A stretch of 64,000 nt of DNA from Citrus sinensis (taxonomy: Eukaryota > Streptophyta > Magnoliopsida > Sapindales > Rutaceae), in contig NC_068557.1 of NCBI RefSeq assembly GCF_022201045.2, positions 7,750,001-7,814,000 of the forward strand. Reading direction: 5' to 3'. The position numbers and the translations under genes are program-made. Positions 49,001-62,178 of this stretch are shown here, one piece after another (positions within the stretch are counted from its first letter, which is position 1; each line of letters opens with the position of its first letter). The notes under the pieces were generated by a model that saw only the letters and a program-made list of their open reading frames with translations, did not search any database and had not been told where the DNA came from.

Positions 49001-52000
49001 GATCTTCCAGATGGTCTTGTCCAATATAGGATGAACCTTGTTGAGCTTTTGGTGGATATTTGTCAGCTATTAAGATCTGCTACATTTATACAAAAGGTTC
49101 TTGCTTAAATAGTATCTTTTTCTGTATACATTTGCACGAAACATACACTTGTGGTTTCAACTGTGTTAATATGCAACAATATTGTTATTGTTATTAATTT
49201 TGCAATATTTTAATGAATTCATTTTGTTTTGGTTTGTGTTGGTTTGTGTTAATTGACAATATGCATGATTAGAAGCTGAGAATTGTGGGTTTTTTATCAT
49301 GCATTTTTTCTTGGTGCTTTTTTTTTTGGGGGGGGGGGTGTTGTGGGGTGGGGTTTGGGAGGGTAGCTTACCTTCTGATTCTAAATGGTATTAGTATTGT
49401 CATAAACATGGTTTAGAATCCCAACTCCACATCTGTTACTATCTAGAAGGGGTAGGTTGGCACCACTTTGTATCAGGTATTAGAAGATGTAATAGGAAGG
49501 AGACATGGGAATTTCACAGCGTCTCATGAGTGACTTTTGAACCTGTTCAGTGTGAGTGTTTGGTCAAACGTCACACACTGCTGGACACCCGTGTGGATAT
49601 AATATTTAAGGTGAGTAATATCACTGGGAAGATCATTCTTCTCTTTCTGTCTCTCCCAATATGTATAGATCCTTGGGCTGTTTTCCTTTTTCAATCCTCT
49701 TTTACTAAGAGAATTAAAATGCCATAAACTTGCTAAAGAATTGGTGATCCTATTGCCATGCCATCCCATGAAATACAACATATCAGTTTTAATTGAGTGT
49801 CATAAGCCACCATTTTTGAGCTAAAACTCCTAACCATTTGGCGGGAAGAGTTTTACCTTTTATCTTTGTCTTCATTGTGTCTTTTTGATTTTTCGTAAAT
49901 TTTTTAATATGTTGTTGGTCTTTTGATAATATTTGAGGAGGTAAGATGTCTGACATAGAATGAATTCGCTTCAGTTTCATGCAAACTTTTTCTTTGTTGG
50001 TTTTCCCTTTCCATGATCCATTGCCTGCGACCTAAATTATGGTCTCATATCTCAAAATTATTAAGTCATAAATGATTTAACCTTTGGAGATCAGGTTAAT
50101 ACACATTTAATAGAAATATATACAATTATCTAATGACGTATGAAATCTCAGCTTCTTGGATTGTTGCATTCCATCTGTTTTCTTTTCCTGGATTTATTAG
50201 TTTGCTGTTATGTTCTGCTAAAATATGATCGTCTTGCTGTATTTTCTGTTTTTCTCATCCCATTGTAGGTTTTCTTTGGTAGTTGGGGATCTGCAAATGT
50301 ACCAATACCTTGGAAGGAGGTGGAAACAAAATTGTTTGCTCTTAATGTGGTAAACAAACTATTTTGTACTTTGGTCCTTTTTCTTAAGTGCAGTAGGTTG
50401 TTACCTTTTATTCTTTTTAACTTTTAGGCTAATATTTTTGGGGTGGATAGCATTTCTCATAATTAGTCTAATCTTGTTCAGATTAGTTTAGACTAAGATT
50501 TTCATGTGTAGCAACATATTCATAAATTATCTGTTGACTTAATTAAATATGCTCACCAACATAGTTTTCCTATTTGATCTTTGCTAAATTGCAAATGGGT
50601 GTCTCCAGCCAAAAAAAAAAAGGAAAGAAAGAAAGTTTGCAATGGGTCGCTACATCATTGTTGCCAGATTTTCTTAGTACTACTCAACATAATCTTGTCT
50701 CTAGTGACATAGAAGTTTCACATTTCAGGTTTCCGAAGTAGTTTTACAGGAGGGCCAAGCCTTTGATTTCTCAGTGATTATGCAGTTGGTTGCGGTGTTG
50801 TCTGCTAGCCGTTCTGAAGAGCTTAAGGGATTTATGCATATTGTATGTTACTTATCCCTTTTTATTTATTTGCATATTTTTTTTCTGTTTTGTAATCGAA
50901 AGGAATTTTTACTCCTTATCTGATTCAATAGTCTAAGATAAAGTTTCCATTCTAGGTATACAGATCTCTCGCAGATGTAATTGGTTCCTATTCCAAGTGG
51001 ATATCTGCTTTTCAAACTAATGCAAGACCCTTATTGTAAGGATCTTCTCCTGTTTAAAGCTCTGATGTCTATTTAAATTGAATGTATGGATGTTTCTTTG
51101 TAGATTTTGCTTTATGTTTAGCAATCCAGAGGACTGCCTGCCAGCATATCTTATAGATGTATCATCCTTAATGGCTTGTGTGCTTTTCATTGTGTTTGTT
51201 TTGTATACCTATGCATCATTTAGCATCCATGCTAGCATTGTCCATTTCTTTGGGTGCTAATTTGCTACTTTCAGATTATTTCTTGCTGCAGGGATTTCAG
51301 AGGCTGTATCATCAAATGCTTGTGCCTCTGCCTTGCGTAAAATTTGTGAAGATGCTTCTGCTCTAATTGATGAACCTTCGAATTTGGAAATTTTAATGTG
51401 GATAGGGGAGGTATTGGATGTTACGCTAGTGCAATGTTCTTTTTTGTTTTTTATTATTTTTAAGAAAAAAAATTATATTTTGAGAATTTTTGCCTCTCTT
51501 ATTTGTGTGTGGGAAATTGCAAATCAATTTTAAACAATTATCTGTTCACATTAAAATCACTCTGTTTTGGTTTGAGAAATTTTAATTTTTGGAAATACTT
51601 TTATCTTTGTAATTCATAATTAAGATGTGAATGCTTCACCATTCAACCTGTTGTAGTCAATGGATCATTTGATCCCTTATTGTACCATCTTTCACCAAAA
51701 GAGTTACCATTATAATATTATTTATTTGTTGATAAGATAGCATTATGTTGTCCAAACTGATCTAGACCAAGTTTGATAGTTTTCTGTTGCACAGATCCAA
51801 TTAGCTCTTTGGCATTATGCTTTCCTTTGACTTTTTCTTCATTTTATAAAATAGATGTTTGTATAATAATATATATTTATGTAGCCTAGTTGATTATTTT
51901 TTAATTTCTTGTGGGTTATTTTCAATTTATTTTTGGTAATAAAGCTCGTGAGCAGTCTTAAAGTGGATGTTGGTTTCTCAGGCTTTGGAGAAGAGGCATT

Positions 52001-52446
52001 TACCTTTGGAAGATGAGGAAGAAGTCGTTGGTGCAATCAGTCTGATCCTTGGCTCTGTTTCAAATAAAGAGTTGAAAAACAATTTGTTGGCTAGACTGCT
52101 TTCATCTAGCTATGAAGCTATTGGAAAACTCGTAAGTTTTGGCTTTCCTGCCTCATTTACTTTCTTTTGTTATGATTTTTCCTTCCTGGCTGTCTTTTCT
52201 TAATATTTTTTTTTTCCTGTGTTGCTCTATGGTTTTAATCTTGCTATTCTATGCCAATATTATATTCTTTCCTGATTTCATTGATACATTAAGTTATCTG
52301 TCTTTGCTTTAGTTTTTGAGTTTGGTGTTTCTTTATGTATGTTTTCTTGGTGCGGGGCGTTTTACTTGCTGAAAAGAATGAAAGAGAGTTTGTAAATCTC
52401 CTTTGACTTATTAGATATGCAGTTCTTCTGCTCCCGTTTAAGAGTA

Positions 52447-52480
<34 letters not shown>

Positions 52481-55400
52481 ACAACAAAAAAAAGAAAAGG
52501 AAACTGGGAGCAGTATTTGATGTTGTTGTACTCATTTCCATAACTATCCATGGTCCTAGTAATAAGTGAAGAATATCTCGCCATTATCATTTGACATTCA
52601 AGCTATTGGTTATAAATCCAGTTAATTGGGATTTGTGAATGAAAAGACAATGAGTTGATCTTGGATTGATTATGGTAGTTGTCTGAACCTCAGCATTTTT
52701 TTTGTGGCATTTTGTGTTAGCTTGCCACTTGGGCCATGATTTGAATCATATTTCATAGTAAACTATAATTTTATAATTTTGAAGTGTAATTAAAAACATT
52801 AACATTCTTTCAGATTGATGGAGATAATAACCATTCTCTCATACATAATCCAGCTACATATACGCAAATTTTGAGTTCTGCAACAAGAGGGCTTTTCAGG
52901 TATGCCATGAGACTACAAAGTTTGTTCGTATGCCTTAGGGATAGTTTGTTTTTCTTCTAAAATCTTAATAGAGCTGAATCTTTTGTTTTTAGTTTTTCTA
53001 CATCTGAATAGAATATTTTAAAAACATCATTATAGACACTACTGACAGGAAATGATAACGTTTTAATAAGGTAAAAGATTTTATTCTGGAATAAATAGTA
53101 TATAACATTTAAATTCTGTGATAAAATTAAAAAAAGAGGGCGACTTAATTTTATTCAGTTGCATTTAGCAAATTTTTAGTGTTAAGTTAAAAAACAGTCA
53201 CACTTAAAACAACAGAAATATATTCACTGTTCAATTATAAAACAAAAAGGTTCTTAGTGTGCAATTTAAAACCTGTCACGTACAATTATTCTGTAATCGC
53301 TTTTCTCACGGTGCCTTAGCTCGATTGGCTGATTGTTTGATTACAGGATGGGAACTGTATTCAGTCATCTTCCAGTGCCTCTGCCAACCAATCCTGCTGG
53401 AGATGACCCTATATTTGCACTGCTAAGAGTCTTTTGGCCCATGTTAGAGAAACTTTTTAGGTCTGAACACATGGAGAATGGGAATTTATCTACAGCAGCT
53501 TGCCGGGCTCTTTCATTAGCGATTCAATCATCAGGTATTTAAGTACCTTTTTCTCCCGCACTTCCTCGGGTTTTGTGAAAGGTCATGGAGGTTTCTGATC
53601 ACATAATTAATATGAACATCTGAAGTTGCTTAATTCACAGGCCAACACTTTGTAACGCTGCTGCCCCAAGTACTTGATTGCCTATCAACAAATTTTGTTT
53701 CATTCCAGAATCATGAATGCTATATTAGAACAGGTAAGAGTTTCTTTTCATTGTAATGTTATCATGGTGTTTCTGAAGCTATCCAAGGATCATCTTTTGT
53801 TGGATACACCCTGGACGTCCCAATCTGCTTTAGTCAATGTTTTTGTGATTTTTAGCTACTCCTGGCAGCAACCACCCTTGGCAAAAGAGTTTATTCCATG
53901 ATGTGTAAAATGGCAACAAACAGCTCTGCTAGCGAAGAGCACTTGGCTGCTTTGCTGAATGTGAACATTCCTTCCTGATTCGTTGGGTTAATATGAGATT
54001 ATCCTATTGTCCCTAACTTGGAGACATAATCGAGAAAAGTTACACACAATCATTTTCTCAGTACTATTTTTTTTTTTGATAAGAAACTATGAGTTATTGT
54101 ATTACTAAATAATGGAGAAATAAACTGTAGTAGGGGACCAAGTATCCACCCAAAATCACCAAAAGTGTGATTAAACCCAAAAGAGACTACATAACCCTAT
54201 GAAAAAATGAGAAAGAATATACTCTAAATCTCTAAAACTCCCCTCCAATCAAGATGAATGATGAAAAATGAACTGTCCTAGAAATCATTAGTCACCGACA
54301 CCCATAGCGAAGCTAAAAGATGAATTCTATCCCACAGGTGGACTCTTTGAAGATTCTACTGTTTCTATCATTCCAGATCACCCAAAAGATAGCTGAAACT
54401 GCACTTCTCCAAAGAGTCTTAGCTTTCCTCCCTTTCCCAAAAGCATCAATGCTTGCCTTTAACACAGCTTCACGAGAACAGAGAATAGCTTTTTGGCATA
54501 ATTTTCCCCACAATCTAGAAGCAACCTCACAACAAAGAAACAAATGATTAGCGTTCTCTTCACAATGAAGCAACTGCAATACTTTAAAATATAGCGTGTA
54601 GAATTGCTCATGAAAATCCTTCAATTATATCTTAGTAAAATTTTATGTTAATGTTGAAATATCGATCTCTATAGATGCGGTTGTTTTGCACAAGACCGTG
54701 TTGCTGGAAATAATTAAGTCTTAATTGTGTGCTTTTATCATATATTAATTGCTTTTTGCTTACTTTCTTTTCCTTGTATGAAAATTCTCAGCTTCTGTGG
54801 TCATTGAAGAATTTGGTCACAAGGACGAGTATGGACCTTTGTTTGTCACGACATTTGAAAGGTTTTCCCAAGCAACATCAGTGAGGGCTCTTAATTCATC
54901 ATATATATGTGACCAAGAACCTGATTTAGTGGAAGCCTACACAAATTTTGCATCCACTTTTGTTCGTACTTCTCGTAAGGTTTAGTATACCTTTCATCAT
55001 AAGTGATCGTGTTCCTCTTTTCATTTTCTATTCCTTCTCTAGCAATTAGATTTAAATAATTTAAACCAATGTGAGCTTAATCAGAAGTTTTGAAGGCTTA
55101 ACTGCTTCAGGGAAATTAATCCGAATGATGTCTCTGGTATGTGTTATACCTCAGGAAGTATTGGCTGCCTCTGGTGCTCTTCTTGAAGTTTCCTTCCAAA
55201 AGGCAGCTATATGCTGCACGGCTATGCATCGAGGAGCAGCACTAGCAGCAATGTCATATTTATCTTGTAAGTATAACGGACAGCAGCTTAAATAAACTAA
55301 TTGCTGTTGTATGCTTTGTTTTGGTAATATATATTATGGAGGACAACATTTGTTACTGCCCTGGCATTTTTTTCCCCTGCTTGGAATTATATATTGTAGG

Positions 55401-56739
55401 AGTATAACTGTATAACAAGCTAATAGATCTGTCGTAGTTTGAGGCCCTCTGTATTTTCAAGTAAAGGAGTTAAAGAGCTCATTCTGCAGCCAAATTATCC
55501 CTGACAAATAGAAAAGTTGCCAACTACATATGAGCTTACATTGTGCATGTTTGATAACAATAGTAGTTTATAGTTCAATAAAGGATTAGGGATAGCTGCT
55601 GCTTTATGTAATTCTTCATGGACTTTGTGCTCTCTGTGATTTTAATTGTAATGTGGACTCTTGTTGCTTCTTTTTGAATTTCTTGTTTAATTCACTTTTA
55701 TCTAGGTGATGATATATTGACTGTTGTTTATGTTGATTCTTTAAGGTTTCTTAGAAGAATGTCTGGCGTCTTTGTTGGGATACACGACTAGTATTCCTGA
55801 AGGATCATTTAATGCAATGGCAATTCAGGTTATATCTCATAGTGGTGAGGGACTGGTATCAAATGTAGTGTATGCTTTACTTGGTGTTTCAGCAATGTCA
55901 CGGGTAAATACATCTTTCAATCTTAAATATGCAATTTTTTTCTATAAGAAATATAAATATTAATATCTTGCAAATTCAAGGTGCCTAAACTGCTAATATC
56001 TATGAAATGCTTTTCATGATTGGAGATTCAAACTTTGCTATAAAATATTTGGCAAGTCTTTTGTTATCTTCAAGCTAAGAATTCTGCCTTCTGGGATACT
56101 TTCTGATCCTAAGTAGCATAATTAAAGTTACATAATTCCTACAGATTCATTCTGGTGGATCGTGTTTCCAGAAGAAACGTGAGATTCATCTTAATTATTA
56201 CTTATTAAACTGCTCATTAGAAGTATCTTATAGTCAAAAAATTTGAAATTCATTGAAGTTGAGGAATTATTGTTGTTTCCTGTTCTTAATAGGTTCACAA
56301 GTGTGCAACAATCCTGCAACAATTGGCTGCAATTTGCAGTATAAGTGAAAGAACGTCTGGGAAGGCTATTCTTTCTTGGGAATCTTTGCAAGGATGGCTA
56401 CACTCAGCGGTCTCACCCTTTCTCATTCTCATTGGTTTTGGTCTACAAGTGCAAACACATCCATCTGGATTTCTTTTTCTTCAATTTCAGATTACTTAAA
56501 TACATGACTTATTGCAGGTGCAGGTTCTTCCAGCAGAGTATTTAAAGCAGGGAGAAACTGAAACACTGCCACCAGTTTGGTTAAAAGCCCTAGCAGGTGC
56601 AGCCTCAGATTATCTGGAGAGCATGAGCTGCAATGGGGGAAACAGCAATTACGGCCATATGCAAGGGAAAGGGGGACGAGTTCTGAAGCGTATAATTCGA
56701 GAATTTGCTGATAGTCATCGCAATGTTAACCTGACTTGA
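43006..56739 (+). CDS. MOS14: Importin-beta, MOS14 / transportin-SR
   Basis: Homologue of Arabidopsis MOS14 and animal transportin-3, which carry SR splicing factors into the nucleus. Exons: 43006-43224, 43938-44036, 44153-44377, 44544-44669, 44912-44995, 45101-45160, 45818-45946, 46119-46179, 46618-46674, 48281-48404, 48965-49096, 50269-50349, 50729-50842, 50956-51035, 51275-51410, 51982-52131, 52814-52899, 53347-53534, 53641-53733, 54792-54979, 55154-55266, 55746-55903, 56293-56409, 56518-56739. All use GT-AG and sum to 1013 codons plus stop. The N-terminus has the importin region ([23 protein letters not shown]); helical repeats follow, with [51 protein letters not shown] and [16 protein letters not shown]. 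The start could be 43012 (MDLQIKVAQ), which fits Arabidopsis better; both ATGs are in frame. Confidence 0.93.
49328..49363 (+). repeat. G-rich tract, quadruplex motif in MOS14 intron
   Basis: An eleven-G run is followed by TGTTGT, GGGG, T, GGGG, TTT, GGG, A, GGG on the transcribed sense strand. This satisfies a G-quadruplex pattern several times over. It lies in intron 11 of MOS14, next to a T run. Confidence 0.6.
52449..52480 (+). repeat. Poly-C tract of 32 bases
   Basis: Thirty-two consecutive C, followed by ACAACAAAAA, in intron 16 of MOS14. Long poly-C runs are rare in plant DNA; exact length is likely unstable or an assembly approximation. Confidence 0.9.
54069..54650 (-). mobile_element. 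LINE 3' fragment in MOS14 intron 19
   Basis: The minus strand of 54313-54624 encodes an RT-associated zinc-binding and linker region ([19 protein letters not shown] and [17 protein letters not shown]) typical of the C-terminal part of plant LINE ORF2. A T run on the plus strand at about 54068-54078 is the expected poly(A) tail of the minus-strand insertion. It is antisense to MOS14 and lies between exons 19 and 20, so it does not interrupt the coding sequence. Confidence 0.75.
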
Positions 56740-58190
56740 TTGCAGCCCAAACAACGAGGAGGGCCTTCTGTCCTGTGCATTGGTGGCAGTTTCATGTATG
56801 TTTGTAAATTGATGGCTTCGCTTCAAGCTTGGGATGTCTCATATGATGAGGCGATGGGCTACGCTCCCCTTATTTAATCTGTACAGTATAACGTCCCCAA
56901 TTTTGTCAGACCTCAAAAATTTTGGTTAGGAAATTATTTTCAGCTCAAGTACTTCTGCTACAGCGGAGCTGCCGGAGATGAGAATATTGCTGATCATATA
57001 AGGAAAATGGGAAAAAAAAGTGAGATTTAATTTTGTCATCTCAGATTGGCACATTGTTATGAGGTTAGCAAAAGTCACTGATTTTTGAGGGGTTAAAAGA
57101 GGAAAAGAAAAAAAAAAGGAAAAAGAAGGAAGGCCTGATCAAGATCTTTTGTTTATCAAAACCTTGTGTTAATTTTTTCGCTTTTTGTGCTCTTTGTTGA
57201 GGTGGATAGGGTGCGGACGGTTGAGACGAGTAGTCTAAGAACGGTATTGACAAAGTTGGAGCACGATTTTGCTTGACGTGGATGGAGTTAATGTGAAATA
57301 TATAATATAAATAGACCGAGGAAAGCGAAATACAATATAGCATTATGTTTTGAAAGCGTTGAAAGAGAAACATTTTAGAGAAGTTTCAAACTTCATATAA
57401 GATTACATGAATAATTAGGAGTCTTTATTTTTTCAATATGATGAACACAACTTCTCAAAATAGTGAAGAAAATAAGCATGTGGGGATTGATAAACGGAGG
57501 AGGTGTGTTGATAAGTTAAAAGTAAGAGGCCGCTGGCAAAGTAATTTTTTCTCTTAAGAAAGTAAAGTAAGAAGTTGGCGGCAAATTATTATTATTATTA
57601 TTTGGTTAATTGTGTGAGTGGTTTGGTGCAAATTAGTTTGATGAAATTATTTAAGTTGATAAGGACCTTTGTTTATTCAAATCAATTAGAATTCTGTGAG
57701 TGTTAGTCGACTTTTAATAGGTAAAGTCGTTTGAGTTGGCATGGTTTGAGATTTTATTTAGGTTTCTATTTCATAAAAAAAATAGAATCATGCTCCCAAA
57801 ACGCCAACATAATAATAATAATAATAATCAAGAGTAGTTGAGGCCAAAATAATACCATAAAATTCGTAGTATTCTTTTTTTTTAAAAAAAAAAGAAAAAC
57901 ATGTTTTTTTTTTCTTTTTTTGGGATGTGAAGGTAAAAACAGAAAAACCTATTAAACAAAAAAACAGGTTTTTTTCCTTTTTTTTCTTAAACATTTTTTT
58001 TTAGGTAAAAACAGAAAAACCAAAATATGCCGACAAAAGGAGGGAGACTATTTTCAAGAAACGAAAAAGAAAAGGCCAAAAAAAAAAAAAAAAAAAAAAG
58101 AATAACACAGGCAAACTAGTAAACAGTGGGCTGTAGTGTTCGTGGGCCCGGTAATTAGAGGGAAAACAAGGTTCCCAATTGGAAAACCCT
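56740..58190. other. MOS14 3' flank and upstream DNA of eRF1
   Basis: The first 300 or so bases are probably MOS14 3' UTR. Then AT-rich DNA follows with homopolymer-rich stretches (57880-58010), an (AAT)n microsatellite at about 57810-57828 and a poly-A run at about 58078-58099. No gene recognised. Confidence 0.5.
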
Positions 58191-59644
58191 ACCCTGCGGC
58201 CAAGGGACGGGATTCTTCTCCTTTAGAGATTTGTCATTGGAGGTCTTTCTTGAAGGAAGGAGAGTGACAGAAGCCGACTTTTGCTGCTGCGCCGTCGCCG
58301 ATTACCTCTCTCATCTAGGTTAACCGACAGACCGCAATGCTTCCTTCTTCTTTTCATTTTTTAGCAACTCTACTCATCGAGTCTGTTTCATCTGCGGCTG
58401 ATTCGATTCTCTCTTTCTTTTTTCACTTTCTTTAATGGATTAATTGATTGTTTTCCGATTCGTTTATTAAAGCCACATACTATTCACTGCTCCTCCTCAC
58501 TTGCATCTGTGAAGTTCGTTTCCACGCGTTTACTTCCATTTTTTTAACGTAATCAAATTTGATTCGCCAATTGCTTATTGTTTTGCTCAGATCTTGTCGG
58601 TTTAACACTCTTCCTTTGCATTTTTTTTGTAATTCAGATTTTTTGTTTTTGTCTCATGTTATGAATTTTAATCGATCTTGCTTTTTCATTGTTTCATGAT
58701 TTAATTGTGTGCGCGCGCACTTTACCAGGGGTTTCCCAATGATGAATGTTTGTTTGTGTTAATTAATTAGCCGGATTGTGCTTGTGGTTTCTTGGCTTGT
58801 TGGATTTTCGTCGAAAGTCATCTTTTGAACATATACATATACGTATAGAGTCTTTTTCATCTAGAGAACCCGATTATTGAATTTGTTGTAGAGATGGTTT
58901 CAATACTCTGGTTGTGGGCTTTTGAAGGTTGTATTAAAGTTGAATTTCCTTTCAAGAATGGCATTTTTAGTGGTGGTGGGGGACTAGGTTATTGATTTGG
59001 TTCTGGAACGGCTCGTGCGCAATGAAGTGGATTTGATTGGTTCCTTGTCCAGTTTTTGTGGTTTCTTATAGAGATTTTCTTGTATTTACTGGTATGTGCT
59101 ATTCATCTAATGTTCATGCCGGATAGCTTTGGTGTGTTTTTCAGTATGAGCTCTTTCATTACAGTCCGTTGCATATTAAAATGAAATTTTGTACCTATTG
59201 TCTAATTTTTTGTTCCTTCTAAATCTGTTTCTATTGCTCTTTTAAATAGATCTTGGTTGTGGGAACATATTATAATTTATATTCTTATCAGAATTCGTAT
59301 TTAGTAATTTACTATGCTCATAGTTTCTTATGGAATTTATGCTTGATATGGGGCTCAGAACATTTTTTGTGGTTAGTTCATTAAACTTTTTACTAATTTA
59401 TGCTAGTGTTGAATGATTCTGCTTCTGCTTGAAAATAAGGATGCATAATTGCATGGGATAATGTTGATTAACATGCAATCATAGCTAATATAATTGGGTT
59501 CATCACAGTGTGGTAATTTCAAATACTTTTTGCTTTGTTCTTGGACTTTTGTAATTTCAAATTCTCGTACCTAAACTTGTACATTTTGTTTCTTCCCTTT
59601 ATCAGATTATATCACCGTTTCTGCAGTTTCAACCAGTACCCACA
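58191..59644 (+). other. eRF1 5' leader with a probable UTR intron
   Basis: A CT- and GC-richer leader ends TCATCTAG at 58318 before GTTAAC, a plausible donor. About 1.3 kb of T-rich, intron-like sequence follows, with acceptors TTTATCAG (ending 59605) or TTTCTGCAG (ending 59626), shortly before the ATG at 59645. A long first intron in the leader is common in plant housekeeping genes. Transcript evidence would be needed to fix it. Confidence 0.55.
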
Positions 59645-60958
59645 ATGTCAGATGGTCAGGAAACCGATAAGAACATTGAGATATGGAAAATCAAAAAATT
59701 GATCAAGGCACTGGAATCTGCAAGAGGTAATGGAACCAGTATGATATCCCTTATTATGCCTCCCCGTGATCAAATTTCTCGGGTCACGAAGATGCTTGGT
59801 GATGAATTTGGAACTGCTTCAAACATTAAAAGTAGGGTCAACCGTCAGTCTGTTCTGGCTGCTATTACTTCTGCTCAGCAGAGGCTGAAGCTATATAACA
59901 AGGTTCCTCCCAATGGGTTGGTGCTTTATACTGGAACAGTTGTTACTGACGACGGCAAGGAAAAGAAAGTGACAATTGACTTTGAGCCTTTCAAGCCTAT
60001 AAATGCATCGTTGTATCTCTGTGATAACAAGTTTCACACTGAAGCCTTGAATGAACTCTTAGAATCTGATGACAAATTTGGGTTTATTGTCATGGATGGA
60101 AATGGCACCCTATTTGGCACATTAAGTGGAAACACAAGAGAGGTGCTTCATAAGTTTACTGTTGATCTGCCGAAGAAGCATGGAAGAGGAGGGCAGTCAG
60201 CTCTTCGCTTTGCTCGTCTTCGGATGGAGAAACGGCACAACTATGTGAGGAAGACAGCAGAGCTTGCTACACAGTTCTTTATCAATCCTGCTACCAGTCA
60301 GCCCAATGTGTCTGGGTTAATTCTTGCTGGTTCTGCTGATTTCAAAACTGAGCTGAGCCAGTCTGATATGTTTGATCCTCGTTTACAAGCCAAGATATTG
60401 AATGTTGTTGATGTTTCTTATGGTGGGGAAAATGGTTTTAACCAAGCAATTGAGTTGTCTGCAGAAATCTTATCAAATGTGAAGTTCATACAAGAAAAAC
60501 GTTTGATTGGAAAATACTTTGAGGAGATTAGTCAGGACACTGGAAAATATGTGTTTGGTGTTGATGACACTCTGAAGGCTCTGGAATTGGGTGCTGTAGA
60601 AATCCTTATTGTGTGGGAAAATCTGGATATCAATAGGTATGTACTGAAAAACAGTGCTACTGGTGAAATTGTTATAAAGCACTTAAACAGAGACCAAGAG
60701 GCCGATCAGAGCAACTTCCGCGATGCAGCCACATCTGCTGAGTTGGAGGTTCAGGAAAAGACATCTTTACTCGAGTGGTTTGCCAATGAGTACAAACAGT
60801 TTGGTTGTACGCTTGAGTTTGTTACCAACAAATCCCAGGAGGGCTCACAGTTTTGCAGAGGGTTTGGTGGAATTGGTGGTATACTTCGCTACCAGCTTGA
60901 CATAAGATCATATGATGAGCTATCTGACGATGGAGGTGTTTATGAGGATTCTGATTAG
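59645..60958 (+). CDS. eRF1: Eukaryotic peptide chain release factor 1
   Basis: eRF1 recognises all three stop codons in the ribosomal A site and triggers peptide release, working with the GTPase eRF3 in the cytosol. The 437-residue product is full length for the plant family, in one uninterrupted coding exon. Stop-codon recognition elements are present: NIKS at residues 60-63 and YxCxxxF at 124-130 (YLCDNKF). The catalytic GGQ is at 182-184. The C-terminal domain with the acidic tail ending YEDSD contacts eRF3. The start context is ACAATGTCAG, matching the family N-terminus MSDGQ. The Arabidopsis paralogue (eRF1-1, -2 or -3) cannot be assigned from this window. A possible 3' UTR intron is described among the findings. 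Confidence 0.97.
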   Translation: MSDGQETDKNIEIWKIKKLIKALESARGNGTSMISLIMPPRDQISRVTKMLGDEFGTASNIKSRVNRQSVLAAITSAQQRLKLYNKVPPNGLVLYTGTVVTDDGKEKKVTIDFEPFKPINASLYLCDNKFHTEALNELLESDDKFGFIVMDGNGTLFGTLSGNTREVLHKFTVDLPKKHGRGGQSALRFARLRMEKRHNYVRKTAELATQFFINPATSQPNVSGLILAGSADFKTELSQSDMFDPRLQAKILNVVDVSYGGENGFNQAIELSAEILSNVKFIQEKRLIGKYFEEISQDTGKYVFGVDDTLKALELGAVEILIVWENLDINRYVLKNSATGEIVIKHLNRDQEADQSNFRDAATSAELEVQEKTSLLEWFANEYKQFGCTLEFVTNKSQEGSQFCRGFGGIGGILRYQLDIRSYDELSDDGGVYEDSD

Positions 60959-62178
60959 AAACAAAAAGCTAGCAGAAGGATCTGTGAACGTTTGTACGAA
61001 GTGTGATGAATTTTTGTTGCTACTGCATTGTGAGATTCCTAAAAAATAATTTGGGATATTACTGCTTTTGACTATTTCATATTTTGGCTGCCCATCTGTT
61101 GGATATGAGATTGATTTAATCAACATCTATATTCATTTAATTTTGCTGCTGAAACAGACAGGTGGGTGTATAAAAATGCTAAGGATTATACGGTCGTCCT
61201 CCGGGCAGTCAAGTGTTTAATGTGATTCCAATTTCCATATCATGAATTTACATTGTTTTTGAGATGATATGTTGAGTAACTTGTAATATAGTGATTATTG
61301 TCCATGTTATGATTTGAATTTGGGCAGCATTTCGTGGACTGATCACTTTTTTTTAACTGTGAATGATTCTTTTGTGCCCGCAGGTATGAAGTTGTTATTG
61401 TCTGAGTCGTCTATTGATCAGACCACAATCTTGTATTTTGATCCTATTTAGGTTTGCTGAAACGCTAGATGATTTATTGCACTAAAATTTTTCTCATTTT
61501 CAAGGTTCTCATTTTTCACTCGCATGAATACTGCGATTTTTCACTTTGCACTCCTAACCACATTATTATTATATGCGGTCGAATACTACACTTGTACCAA
61601 AACTCGTGGTTTCCAAGATTCTCAGAATGAGCTTTTGGAACACTGCAACAAAAATCTCGTGTTGGGTTTTAACACGTTCGTAAATAAACAATAACATTAA
61701 CAATATATCACAAGCGATGTCGAACCCAATTTCCATTAATATTAGGGCAAAAATGTAAAGGAAAAAAGTATTGTGATACAAGTTCCTAACACCCTATCGG
61801 TATGTTATGATTTGAAGAAATGTTAAGGAAAGGAGGAAAGGGAAAAGAAATAAGGGATAAAGAGACGGTTTCATGTTAAACCAAATTGACTATCTTTTTC
61901 CCTTATTTTCTATCTCCTCTCCTCTCCTCTCATTTCCTTTAACCAAACATGCATTAAAGAAATTTAACGTGTTGAGAATGAAGTAAATAGAGAACATGAA
62001 CAAAACCAGCTCGAATTATTTTATTGACGACACAAGTTGAAACGAAAAAGTTTGAAAAGGGACCAGAATGTGTGAATGAAAAAGAATAGCGGTTGCTCAT
62101 GGTAACTTATGCTCCGGGACAATAACTATAATAAACACGGTACTGATGGATGCGCTACAAAAATGCAGATTAGGATCT
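60959..62178. other. Convergent 3' region of eRF1 and ACS
   Basis: Probable eRF1 3' UTR to about 61500, with a possible intron at 61162-61383 (donor GTGGGT, acceptor TGCCCGCAG). A purine/pyrimidine hairpin lies at about 61810-61960, then the ACS 3' UTR on the minus strand. No other gene recognised. Confidence 0.5.
61810..61960. repeat. Purine/pyrimidine hairpin, MITE-like
   Basis: A purine arm (GGAAAGGAGGAAAGGGAAAA, then AATAAGGG) faces a pyrimidine arm (CCCTTATTTTC, then CTCCTCTCCTCTCCTCTC) across a central loop. The arms are imperfect inverse complements. The outer end AACCAAACATGC resembles the terminal text of small MITEs, but no target duplication was confirmed. Confidence 0.4.
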
